From contig NZ_UWYY01000031.1 of the NCBI RefSeq assembly GCF_900608595.1, positions 1 through 64,000 of the forward strand: a stretch of 64,000 nucleotides of DNA, read 5' to 3'. This document shows, piece by piece, positions 50,441 through 57,982 of the stretch. Within the stretch, counting starts at the first letter, position 1; each line of letters starts with the position of its first letter. This stretch comes from Promicromonospora panici. Lineage in GTDB: Bacteria > Actinomycetota > Actinomycetes > Actinomycetales > Cellulomonadaceae. The notes below the pieces were generated by a model, which searched no databases, had not been told where the DNA came from, and saw only the letters and a list, made by a program, of their open reading frames with translations. The translations under genes were made by a program, and so were the position numbers.

Positions 50441-51723
50441 CCGACGCCTCGCCGTCCGCCGCTCCGCTCGCCGCAACGCCGGGGACGGACAGGACGCCGC
50501 CCGAGCAGCGCAAGGTTCTCTCCGCGCTCGTCCTGGCCCAGGTCTTCAGCGGTGCCGGGCTCGCGGCCGGAATCACGGTCGGGGCGCTCCTCGCCCAGGA
50601 CATGCTCGGCACGGCAAGTCTCGCGGGTCTGCCCAGCGCGCTGTTCACCATCGGCTCGGCCGCGGCGGCCGTCGTCGTGGGACGGCTGTCGCAGCGGTCC
50701 GGGCGACGCGCCGGCCTTGCCCTGGGCTACGCGGTCGGTGCCGCCGGCGCGCTCGGAGTACTCCTGGCCGCGGTCGCCGACTCGGTCCCCCTGCTGTTCG
50801 TCGCGCTGTTCGTCTACGGGGCGGGCACGGCGACCAACCTCCAGGCCCGCTACGCGGGTGCGGACCTTGCCCTTCCGCACCGCAAGGCCCGCGCGGTGTC
50901 CACGGTCCTGGTCGCGACCACGCTGGGTGCGGTCGCCGGGCCCAACCTGGTCACGGTGACCGGGTCCCTCGCCGCGGCCTGGGGAATCCCGCGCCTGGCC
51001 GGTCCCTTCGGCCTGGCCGCGGTCGCCTACGGCACGGCCGCGCTCGTACTGGTCCTGCTGTTGCGGCCCGACCCGCTCCTGCTCGCTCGTCGGCTCGGCG
51101 CGGCCGAACAGAACAAGCTCACCGCCGAGCAGACAGGCGGCCAAGCGGACCGTCCGCCCCTTGCTGCCGTCGGCCTGCCCGCCGGGGTCCGCCTCGGCGC
51201 CGCGGTCATGGTCGTCACCCAGGCGGTCATGGTCGCCGTCATGACGATGACGCCCGTGCACCTGCAGCATCACGGCCACGAGACCGCCGCGATCGGCGTC
51301 GTCATCGCCGTGCACGTCGCCGCGATGTACCTGCCCTCACCCCTGTCCGGGTGGCTCGTGGACAAGTACGGGCCGCGCGCCGTGAGCGCGCTCGCCGCAC
51401 TCACCCTGCTCGGTGCCGGTCTCGTCGCCGGGCTCGCACCGGCCGGGGCGGTCTGGGCGCTGACCCTGGGGCTGGCCCTGCTCGGGCTCGGCTGGAGCCT
51501 CGGGCTTGTCGCCGGCACCACCCTGCTGAGCCGCGACCTGCCCCCGGACGGCCGTGCCCGCGTGCAGGGCAACGTCGACGTCCTGGTCGCGATCGCGGGA
51601 GCGGGCGGCGGAGCACTGTCCGGCGTGGTCGTCGCTGGCGCCTCCTATGCTGCGCTCGCGCTCGGCGGAGGAGCCCTGGCGCTGTGCCTGTTGCCCCTGG
51701 TCCTGGCGCGGCGCGAGCACTGA
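50437..51723 (+). CDS. MFS transporter coupled to ArsR-rhodanese
   Basis: A 428-residue permease, twelve helices with motif A-like GRLSQRSGRRAGLALGYA. The middle loop (about 215-245) is charged. ATG 50437 overlaps the regulator stop. With a rhodanese regulator, export of a toxic sulfur compound or a drug that perturbs thiols is a reasonable guess, but the sequence does not tell. Confidence 0.9.
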   Translation: MTDASPSAAPLAATPGTDRTPPEQRKVLSALVLAQVFSGAGLAAGITVGALLAQDMLGTASLAGLPSALFTIGSAAAAVVVGRLSQRSGRRAGLALGYAVGAAGALGVLLAAVADSVPLLFVALFVYGAGTATNLQARYAGADLALPHRKARAVSTVLVATTLGAVAGPNLVTVTGSLAAAWGIPRLAGPFGLAAVAYGTAALVLVLLLRPDPLLLARRLGAAEQNKLTAEQTGGQADRPPLAAVGLPAGVRLGAAVMVVTQAVMVAVMTMTPVHLQHHGHETAAIGVVIAVHVAAMYLPSPLSGWLVDKYGPRAVSALAALTLLGAGLVAGLAPAGAVWALTLGLALLGLGWSLGLVAGTTLLSRDLPPDGRARVQGNVDVLVAIAGAGGGALSGVVVAGASYAALALGGGALALCLLPLVLARREH

Positions 51724-51754
51724 CGCCGAGGGGCGCGGACCGGAGCCGAGCGCG

Positions 51755-52249
51755 TCAAGCGTCCGTGGCCTCACGCTCGGCGATCGCGCGGTAGCGCTCG
51801 AGGTACAGCGGCCAGCCGTCGCCGCTGTCGAGGCTGGTGAAGCCCTCCCAGCCGTCCCCGTGCCGGTCCAGATGCCGGTGCTCCAGCGCGACCCGGGTGC
51901 GCTCCGGGGTCTCGGCGACGAACCGGATCTCCACCTCGCTGGTGCGGTCGGGGTCCGGTTCGACCTGCCAGCGTGGGCTGATGTCCCAGCTGATCACGAG
52001 CCGGTGGGGCGGCTCGTGCACGAGGACGCGCGCCCAGGCGCATCGGCTGCCGTCGACGCCGACGTCGTAGATGGTTCCGCCCGCGTAGGGCTCCAGGACG
52101 GTGCGTTCGATCGGCACCGTCAGCAGGTTGTGCTCGCGGGGCTTGATCTCGTCGAAGCGTTCGGTGAACACGCGAAAGGCGTGTTCCACGGGGACGTCGA
52201 CGGTGATGTCGACCTCCAGTCGCGTCCGGTCCTGCGCTGTGGTGCTCAT
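51755..52249 (-). CDS. SRPBCC (AHSA1-type) protein
   Basis: A 164-residue START-like protein with a hydrophobic ligand cavity: VDITVDVPVEHAFRVFTERF at the start, RLVISWDISPRWQ in the middle and GWPLYLERYRAIAE near the end. It overlaps the ArsR stop (ATGA). The family partners ArsR repressors in many actinobacteria; the ligand is unknown. This copy is intact, unlike 22739-23183. Confidence 0.9.
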   Translation of the reverse strand: MSTTAQDRTRLEVDITVDVPVEHAFRVFTERFDEIKPREHNLLTVPIERTVLEPYAGGTIYDVGVDGSRCAWARVLVHEPPHRLVISWDISPRWQVEPDPDRTSEVEIRFVAETPERTRVALEHRHLDRHGDGWEGFTSLDSGDGWPLYLERYRAIAEREATDA

Positions 52250-52590
52250 CGAGTCTTTCCTTCCGGTGCCGGGGTGGTCGGCTCGTAGGTCTGCTCGGCC
52301 ACGTCCTTGAACCTGGTCAGCGTCTGGCTCCAGTAGGACTCCAGCTCGCGCCGGAGACCTTCCAGGCCACTGAGCCGGGGGCGATAGAGCCGTTCACGGC
52401 CCTGCTGATGAACGTCGACCAGCTGCGCGTCGAGCAGGACGCGCAGGTGCTGAGACACCGCCGGCCGGCTGACCGGCAGATCCCGCGCGATCTCAGTCAC
52501 CGAGCACTGACCGTGCGCTACGCGCGCGAAGACCTTGCGACGCGTCGGATCGGCCAGCGCGTGCCACGGGTCAACGGTCGACGTCTCCAT
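52246..52590 (-). CDS. ArsR-family regulator (paired with SRPBCC)
   Basis: A 114-residue repressor: HALADPTRRKVFARVAHGQC, LPVSRPAVSQHLRVLLDAQLV, no metal-binding Cys pair. ATG 52590 is 4 nt from the dyad at 52594-52613. First gene of the ArsR-SRPBCC operon. It is divergent from the DUF899 pair at 52741, which it could also control. Confidence 0.92.
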   Translation of the reverse strand: METSTVDPWHALADPTRRKVFARVAHGQCSVTEIARDLPVSRPAVSQHLRVLLDAQLVDVHQQGRERLYRPRLSGLEGLRRELESYWSQTLTRFKDVAEQTYEPTTPAPEGKTR

Positions 52591-52593
52591 AAC

Positions 52594-52613
52594 GCGTAAG
52601 TTACTACTTACGC
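52594..52613. promoter_or_regulatory. ArsR-type operator
   Basis: GCGTAAGT-TACT-ACTTACGC: perfect 8-bp inverted repeat, 4-nt spacer, right upstream of the ArsR ATG and 128 nt before the divergent DUF899 gene. A likely autoregulatory operator. Confidence 0.72.
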
Positions 52614-52740
52614 ATCCGCCTGTCGAGGGCGTCTGTCGATTCCGGCGCGGTTCGCCCGTCGTAGTAGTCGGGCCCGATGACATTGGGCCCGGCCCGTCGT
52701 CAGTACTCGGGAACACCCAGGACCCAGCGAGGAGAGCACC

Positions 52741-53526
52741 ATGTCCGCAGTACACGAGGACCACACCGACCGGACCCGTGCGGCAGCCGTCCCGCCCGTC
52801 GTCGACCGGGAGGCCTGGCTGCGCGAACGCCGCGAGCTTCTGTCCCAGGAGAAGGCGCACACGCGCGCGGGTGACGCGCTCGCCGCGGCCCGGCGCCGGA
52901 TGTCGATGACCGAGGTCGACGCGAGCCTCTCGGTGACCGGGCCGGACGGGCCCCGGTCCCTGCTGGACCTGTTCGAGGGCCGTGAGGAGCTGGTGGCCTA
53001 CAAGCACATGTGGCACCGCGGGGAACCGTTCGAGAACCAGTGCCCCGGCTGCACCTTTGCGTACTTCGCGGTGCGCGACCCGGCGTACCTGACGGCACGC
53101 GGGGTCTCGTTCGCGGTGCTCGCGCAGGGGCCGTGGGACGAGGTGGCGCCGTTCGTGGAGTTCATGGGCTACCCGCCGCACTGGTACGCCGCAGACGGCA
53201 TCGAGGACCCCGCCGTGGGCGGCGGCGAGTTCGGCTGGGTGTCCTTTCTGCGCCAGGGCGACCGCGTCTACCTCACGTACGAGACGGCGGGGCGCGGGAG
53301 CGAGGTCGCGACTCCCTCGCTCGCCCTGCTCGACATGACGACGCGCGGGCGACTGGAGGCCTGGCAGGACACCCCCGAGGGCTGGCCGGAGGGCAAGGTG
53401 CCGGGCTGGTTCTGGAAGGCGGACGAGGACGGCGCCGGCAACAGCTGGTCCGGCGGCCGGCCCACCGCTCAGTGGTCCCGCCCCGGCGCGACGCCGGTGG
53501 TCGCGCACGCCGAGCACCACCACTGA
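52741..53526 (+). CDS. DUF899 family thioredoxin-like protein (copy 2)
   Basis: A 261-residue protein with the CxxC context ENQCPGCTFAYF (about residues 99-110), N-terminal VPPVVDREAWLRERRELL, and a C-terminal W-rich part. It closely resembles the next gene and, a little less, 18856-19602. Ribosome site GAGGAG before ATG 52741. The tail ends in His residues (HAEHHH). Divergent from ArsR-SRPBCC. Confidence 0.92.
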   Translation: MSAVHEDHTDRTRAAAVPPVVDREAWLRERRELLSQEKAHTRAGDALAAARRRMSMTEVDASLSVTGPDGPRSLLDLFEGREELVAYKHMWHRGEPFENQCPGCTFAYFAVRDPAYLTARGVSFAVLAQGPWDEVAPFVEFMGYPPHWYAADGIEDPAVGGGEFGWVSFLRQGDRVYLTYETAGRGSEVATPSLALLDMTTRGRLEAWQDTPEGWPEGKVPGWFWKADEDGAGNSWSGGRPTAQWSRPGATPVVAHAEHHH

Positions 53527-53704
53527 GCCGGTCTCCGGCAGGCAGCGGGGAGCAGGCAGCCGAGAGCCGGCAGCGGGGCGGGGTGTCGTTTCGGGCGCCG
53601 CCCGTTCGTCGTCGTGACAGGCGCCCGGCCCGTGACCCACGGGCACGGCCGGACGTCAGCACCCGAGACCGATCCGACGAAGCCGATCCGACAAGGAGAG
53701 CATC

Positions 53705-54490
53705 ATGACCGCAACGCACGAGAGCGCCACCGAGCAGCAGGGCACGGCCGCCGTCCCGCCCGTCGTCGACCGGGAGGCCTGGCAGGCCGCCCGCGACGAG
53801 CTGCTGGTCCGGGAGAAGGCGCACACCCACGAGGGCGACGCGATAGCGGCGGCGCGACGCCGGCTGCCGATGACCGAGGTCGACGCGAGCGCCACCGTCG
53901 TCGGGCCGGACGGGCCGACCACGCTGCTGGACCTGTTCGACGGGCGCGAGGAGCTGGTCGTCTACAAGCACATGTGGCACCTGGGCGAGCCGTTCGAGAA
54001 CCAGTGCCCGGGATGCACGCTGACGTACTGGGCGGTGCAGAACCCGGCGTACCTGACGGCGCGCGGCGTGTCGTTCGCGGTGTTCGCGAAGGCGCCCTAC
54101 GCCGAGCTCGCGCCGTTCGTCGAGTTCATGGGCTACCCCCAGCACTGGTACTCGGTGCTCGCCGCGGACGACGACGTCGTGGGCGGCGGCGAGTTCGGCA
54201 CCTGGGTGTGCTTCCTGCGCCAGGGCGACCGGGTGTTCCTCACCAACAGCGTGACCGGGCGCGGGGCCGAGGCCACGATGCCGGCGCTGGCTCTGCTCGA
54301 CATGACGGTGCGCGGCCGCAAGGAGGCGTGGCAGGACTACCCCGAGGGCTGGCCGGAGGGCGACGTGCCGGGCTGGTTCTGGCGCGCCGACGAGGACGGC
54401 GTCGGGAACGGCTGGAACGGCGGGCGTCCGGCGATCCAGTGGACCCTCCCGGGCGCGACGCCGGTGGCCCCGGGCGAGCACCACCACTGA
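53705..54490 (+). CDS. DUF899 family thioredoxin-like protein (copy 3)
   Basis: Tandem paralogue of the preceding gene: same length (261), the same CxxC context ENQCPGCTLTYW and same tail (GEHHH). The 178-nt gap repeats the AAGGAGAGCATC ribosome site. Tandem duplication is likely, as the two are more alike in the C-terminal half (GWPEGDVPGWFWRADEDG against GWPEGKVPGWFWKADEDG) than either is to copy 1. Expression is probably joint. Confidence 0.92.
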   Translation: MTATHESATEQQGTAAVPPVVDREAWQAARDELLVREKAHTHEGDAIAAARRRLPMTEVDASATVVGPDGPTTLLDLFDGREELVVYKHMWHLGEPFENQCPGCTLTYWAVQNPAYLTARGVSFAVFAKAPYAELAPFVEFMGYPQHWYSVLAADDDVVGGGEFGTWVCFLRQGDRVFLTNSVTGRGAEATMPALALLDMTVRGRKEAWQDYPEGWPEGDVPGWFWRADEDGVGNGWNGGRPAIQWTLPGATPVAPGEHHH

Positions 54491-54510
54491 GCGACGGCTG
54501 ACGTTGCCCG

Positions 54511-54601
54511 GGAGTGCTGGTCCGGAGTGCTGGTCCGGAGTGCTGGTCCGGAGTGCTGGTCCGGAGTGCTGGTCCGGAGTGCTGGTCCAGAGCGCTGGTG
54601 C
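54511..54601 (+). repeat. 13-nt tandem repeat
   Basis: Six perfect copies of GGAGTGCTGGTCC (54511-54588) and one degenerate copy (AGAGCGCTGGTGC to 54601), with no spacers. A minisatellite-like array just after the DUF899 stop; copy number probably varies between strains. Confidence 0.95.
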
Positions 54602-54638
54602 GGAGCACGGGTCGGGCAACCGACCGAACTGGCGACTT

Positions 54639-54694
54639 CGGTCCCTTGCGATGAGATCGGTCGGTTGAATGACCGATCTCATAGCAAGGGACCG
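54639..54694. repeat. 24-bp near-perfect inverted repeat
   Basis: Arms 54639-54662 and 54671-54694 pair at 23 of 24 positions (core CGGTCCCTTGC and ATGAGATCGGTC) with an 8-nt loop GGTTGAAT. It lies between the DUF899 gene and the alpha/beta hydrolase, 33 nt before the latter's start. It could be a terminator for the DUF899 operon, though no T-run follows, or a palindromic binding or mobile sequence. Confidence 0.9.
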
Positions 54695-54726
54695 ATCTCA
54701 CCCGCGCACTCGGCATACTTGCGCGG

Positions 54727-55446
54727 GTGAACACCACACCGAGGCACTCGGTCCACCACGTCGGCATCGGGCAGCTGAGCCTGGCCTACCGCGCGGCGGG
54801 CGACCCCGACGCGCCCACGCTGCTCCTGCTGCACGCCCTCGGCGAGAGCTCGCTCTCCTGGGATCCCCTGCTGGACGACCTGGCCGGGCTCGGCTACCGC
54901 GTCCTCGCGCCCGACGCGCGGGGCCACGGCGACAGTGACCGGCCCGGCGAGTACAGCTACGAGCTGATGGTCGCCGACACGCTCGCCTTCTGCGACACGA
55001 TGGCGCCGGGCGCGGTGACCGTCGTCGGGCACTCGATGGGGGCGGTCACGGCGGCGCTGGCGACCAGGGCCCTGACCGCCGCCTCGCCCGGGCGCGTGAC
55101 GCGGCTCGTGCTCGAGGACGCCACGCCCAGCCGACCGGGCGGGCCGCGGTTCGAGCCGTTCGACGAGCCGGACCACGCCGTCCCGTTCGACTGGCCGCTC
55201 GTGAACGCGCTGCGCGCCCAGCGCAGCGACCCGGACCCCGCCTGGTGGGACGACGCCCTGCGCATCGACGTGCCGGTGCTGGTCGTGGCGGGCGGCCCGG
55301 CGAGCAACGTCGACCAGGCTGACCTCAAGGACTTCGCCGCCGGGGTGGCCGACGGCCGGCTCGTCGAGATCCCCGTGGGCCACATGGTGCACGACGAGGC
55401 CCCGGCCGAGTTCCTCGCCGCGGTGGCCGAGTTCCTCCGCAACTAG
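54727..55446 (+). CDS. Alpha/beta hydrolase
   Basis: A 239-residue hydrolase with LLLLHALGESSLSWD, DARGHGDSDRPGEY, nucleophile elbow VVGHSMGAV, and late His in PVGHMVHDE. GTG 54727 is the start; no strong Shine-Dalgarno. The cap region is short, so a small ester or lactone is a possible substrate. Its stop overlaps that of the convergent membrane protein gene by 4 nt. Confidence 0.9.
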   Translation: MNTTPRHSVHHVGIGQLSLAYRAAGDPDAPTLLLLHALGESSLSWDPLLDDLAGLGYRVLAPDARGHGDSDRPGEYSYELMVADTLAFCDTMAPGAVTVVGHSMGAVTAALATRALTAASPGRVTRLVLEDATPSRPGGPRFEPFDEPDHAVPFDWPLVNALRAQRSDPDPAWWDDALRIDVPVLVVAGGPASNVDQADLKDFAAGVADGRLVEIPVGHMVHDEAPAEFLAAVAEFLRN

Positions 55447-55919
55447 CGCTTCTGGCCGCCCAGGCTCGCACGGACCTGCGGGCGCAGCATCACCGCGACG
55501 CCCGCCAGGACGAACAGGATGTGCAGCGCGCGGATCACCGGGAAGGCCGGCGAGACGTCGCCCTCGAAGGCGGTCGACCAGGAGGCGCCGTCGGCCAGGG
55601 CGGCGGCCATCGGCACGACCATGGAGGCCAGGCCCACGACGCCGAGCCCGAGCAGGAGCGCCCACCAGGCCCAGCGCCGGCCCCGGGCGAGGTGCCAGGC
55701 GCAGACGAGGGCCACGGCGAAGATCAGCCCGCGGACCATGACCTGGGTCAGGACGGCGTCGTCGAACCCCTGCTGGGCGACTCTCGAGGTGACCGCGACG
55801 ACCGTCTCGGCGATGCCGGCGAGCACGGCGAGGGCGAAGGCGCCGGCCGCGATCATCCGAAGCGGCGGGGCCGTGGGCGGTTGGGCCGTGGGCGGGCCGT
55901 ACGTAGCAGTGTCGGTCAT
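55443..55919 (-). CDS. Small membrane protein (4 TM)
   Basis: A 158-residue protein with four hydrophobic segments (about 22-44, 60-80, 85-107, 125-145) and a Pro/Thr-rich cytoplasmic start (YGPPTAQPPTAPP). No recognised family. Convergent overlap of 4 nt with the hydrolase gene. Confidence 0.75.
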   Translation of the reverse strand: MTDTATYGPPTAQPPTAPPLRMIAAGAFALAVLAGIAETVVAVTSRVAQQGFDDAVLTQVMVRGLIFAVALVCAWHLARGRRWAWWALLLGLGVVGLASMVVPMAAALADGASWSTAFEGDVSPAFPVIRALHILFVLAGVAVMLRPQVRASLGGQKR

Positions 55920-56006
55920 ACGTCCATGCTGGTCGGACGGCGGTCGGGCAGATACCCGGCTGTCCTCCGTCCGGCCGGTGGGTCTACCCGACCCCGGGCT
56001 GTCTGC

Positions 56007-56972
56007 TCACACGTCGTCCGGCAGGCGCAGCGGCCCGACGGCGAGCCGCGCGAGCTCGCCGATCGCCGCATCCACCGCAGGCAGGTGCCGCTCGGGGCGT
56101 GCCGAGCGGGTCAGCACCACCACACCCACCGGGTGCTCGTGCGGGAACCCCACCACCGCGGCCTCGTGCCGCAGCCTGCCCAGCGTCCCGGTCTTTCCGA
56201 GCAGCACCACGTCGTCGTGCGGGAACCCGCTGCCCACCCGGTGCCGCCACGCCTGATGGGCCAGCGCGTTCCGGACCAGGTCGTACGCCGTGCCCTCGCG
56301 CGACCACAGGACGCGCAGCACCTGCGCGAGCTGCGCGGCGGTGGCGGCGCTCGCGTACGCCGGGTCGTACTGCGACGTCTCGACGGCGAGGTCCGGGTCG
56401 GCGAGGGTGCGCTGCGCGGCGGCCCAGGTGTCAGCGCCGGTCTCCTGCAGGACGGCGCGCGTCTCCTCCGCCGAGCCCTGCCGCACCAGCGTCTCCGGGA
56501 GACCGAGCGCGGCCAGCCGGTCGTGCGCGCGGGCCCGCCCGACGAACGCCAGCAGCGCGTCGCCGCAGGCGTTGTCCGACACGGCGAGCATGAGGCGCAC
56601 GACGTCGCGGGCGGTGAGGACGACGTCGTCGAGCAGCATCGCCACCCCCGTCGGTCCCGGCATGCGGGTGGTTGCGTCAAGCCGGAGCGGCTGATCCGCG
56701 GCGAGGTGACCCGCCATCACGAGATCGGCCCAGACCAGCGCGAGCGGCAGCTTGTAGAGCGAGGCGATCGCCACCGGCTCGGTGTCGTCCAGGGACACTG
56801 TCCCGGGCGGACCCGTCAGGCGCGTCGCGTGCACCTGGACAGTGACGCCTGCGTCGCGGGCGACCGCTCGGAGGGCGGCGCCCGGGACGGGAGCGGCAGG
56901 CGTACCCGCGGCGGGACCGGTGGCCCCAACCTCCACGGGCCGGCCATCGGTGGACCAGCCGTCGCGGGTCAT
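56007..56972 (-). CDS. Class A beta-lactamase-like serine hydrolase, no signal peptide
   Basis: A 321-residue serine hydrolase: SLYK with Ser71 and Lys74, SDN 132-134, KTG 260-262, all three hallmark motifs of class A. The omega-loop Glu (E-x-x-L-N) is not recognisable in EETRAVLQETGADTW. The N-terminus (MTRDGWSTDGRPVEVGATG) has no signal peptide. ATG 56972 overlaps the LysR stop (ATGA). It could be a lactamase, a DD-peptidase-like or another amidase; resistance is not proven by the sequence. Confidence 0.8.
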   Translation of the reverse strand: MTRDGWSTDGRPVEVGATGPAAGTPAAPVPGAALRAVARDAGVTVQVHATRLTGPPGTVSLDDTEPVAIASLYKLPLALVWADLVMAGHLAADQPLRLDATTRMPGPTGVAMLLDDVVLTARDVVRLMLAVSDNACGDALLAFVGRARAHDRLAALGLPETLVRQGSAEETRAVLQETGADTWAAAQRTLADPDLAVETSQYDPAYASAATAAQLAQVLRVLWSREGTAYDLVRNALAHQAWRHRVGSGFPHDDVVLLGKTGTLGRLRHEAAVVGFPHEHPVGVVVLTRSARPERHLPAVDAAIGELARLAVGPLRLPDDV

Positions 56973-57886
56973 CCGACCGGTCCTGTCCCGCCACCCGGCA
57001 CCGTGCCCAGTGCGGCGCCGATCGCCGCCGCCACTGCGTCGTGATCCACCTCGGGCCTGCGCTGGGCGGCGTGCGGCAGGGCGACCCGTAGGCGCAGCGG
57101 CGGACACGACACGGCGGCGGCCCCTGGCCCGGACCCGGCCCCTGGCCCGGCCGGGCGTTCCTCGGCATCAGCCTCGTCCGCGACCACCGGCACGATGCCG
57201 ACCGCCGCGCCCGCCGCGACAAGCGCCCGGCGCTGCATGACGTCGCGTGCCTCGACCACCTCGCCGCTGTGCCCGGCGCGGCGCAGCGCGTCGACGAGCT
57301 GGTCGTGCGCGGGCGGCTGGTGGTGCCGGGGCGGGACCGCGACGGGGAGCCCGACATCCGGCAGCCCCGCGGGCACACGCGCGACTGGGCCCCCGGCGAG
57401 CCGGGTCGGCACCAGCAGGACAGGTCCGGCGATCAGCCCGTCGAGCACGCCCGGGTGCCGCACGAGGCCGACGTCGAGCAGACCGTCCCGCAGCAGGTCG
57501 ACCACCTCGACGCTGCCCGCGACCGTGGGCACCACCGACGTCCCGTCGGCGGAGAGCGCGCGCAGCAGGCCGGGCACGCCGTCCTCGAGGTCGGCGGCGA
57601 CCCCGAGCCGGACGTGCTCGGGCAGGGCCAGGTCGCGGGCCGTCGCCACGAGGTCGTCCGCGGCATCGAGCAGATCGCGCGCGGCGGGCAGGAGCCGCCG
57701 TCCCGCGGCAGTGATCCGTACGCCACGGGCGTCACGGTCGAACAGCCGCGTGCCGAGGCGCCGCTCCAGGCGGCGGATGCCCTGCGACAGCGGGGGCTGT
57801 GTCATGCCGAGGTCAGCGGCGGCGTTGCCGAAATGCCGGGACTCGGCCACGGCGCGGAAGAAGCCCAAATGCTTCAGGAGGTCCAC
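56969..57886 (-). CDS. LysR-family regulator coupled to the beta-lactamase-like gene
   Basis: A 305-residue LysR: HTH in the first 60 residues (FFRAVAESRHFGNAAADLGM, TQPPLSQGIRRLERRLG), effector domain to about 290. Unlike AmpR it is not divergent from its lactamase gene but transcribed with it, sharing ATGA. The C-terminal 50 residues include a Gly/Pro/Ala-rich insertion. A small dyad (57913-57925) is upstream for autoregulation. Confidence 0.9.
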   Translation of the reverse strand: MDLLKHLGFFRAVAESRHFGNAAADLGMTQPPLSQGIRRLERRLGTRLFDRDARGVRITAAGRRLLPAARDLLDAADDLVATARDLALPEHVRLGVAADLEDGVPGLLRALSADGTSVVPTVAGSVEVVDLLRDGLLDVGLVRHPGVLDGLIAGPVLLVPTRLAGGPVARVPAGLPDVGLPVAVPPRHHQPPAHDQLVDALRRAGHSGEVVEARDVMQRRALVAAGAAVGIVPVVADEADAEERPAGPGAGSGPGAAAVSCPPLRLRVALPHAAQRRPEVDHDAVAAAIGAALGTVPGGGTGPVG

Positions 57887-57912
57887 GCCCGGAGCCTAAC
57901 GGCATGCCATAT

Positions 57913-57925
57913 CAAGAATGTCTTG
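57913..57925. promoter_or_regulatory. LysR-type dyad
   Basis: CAAGA-ATG-TCTTG, 5-bp arms, 27 nt before the LysR start. It is short, so only a moderate candidate. Confidence 0.4.
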
Positions 57926-57982
57926 GACCGTGACGGGAAGACTCTTTGACTCTCGCACTCGGCCTCGCGGAGGGTGTGCCGC

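Noticed and set aside
54511-54601. CRISPR array
   Set aside because: Units are 13 nt, head to tail with no spacers and no cas genes.
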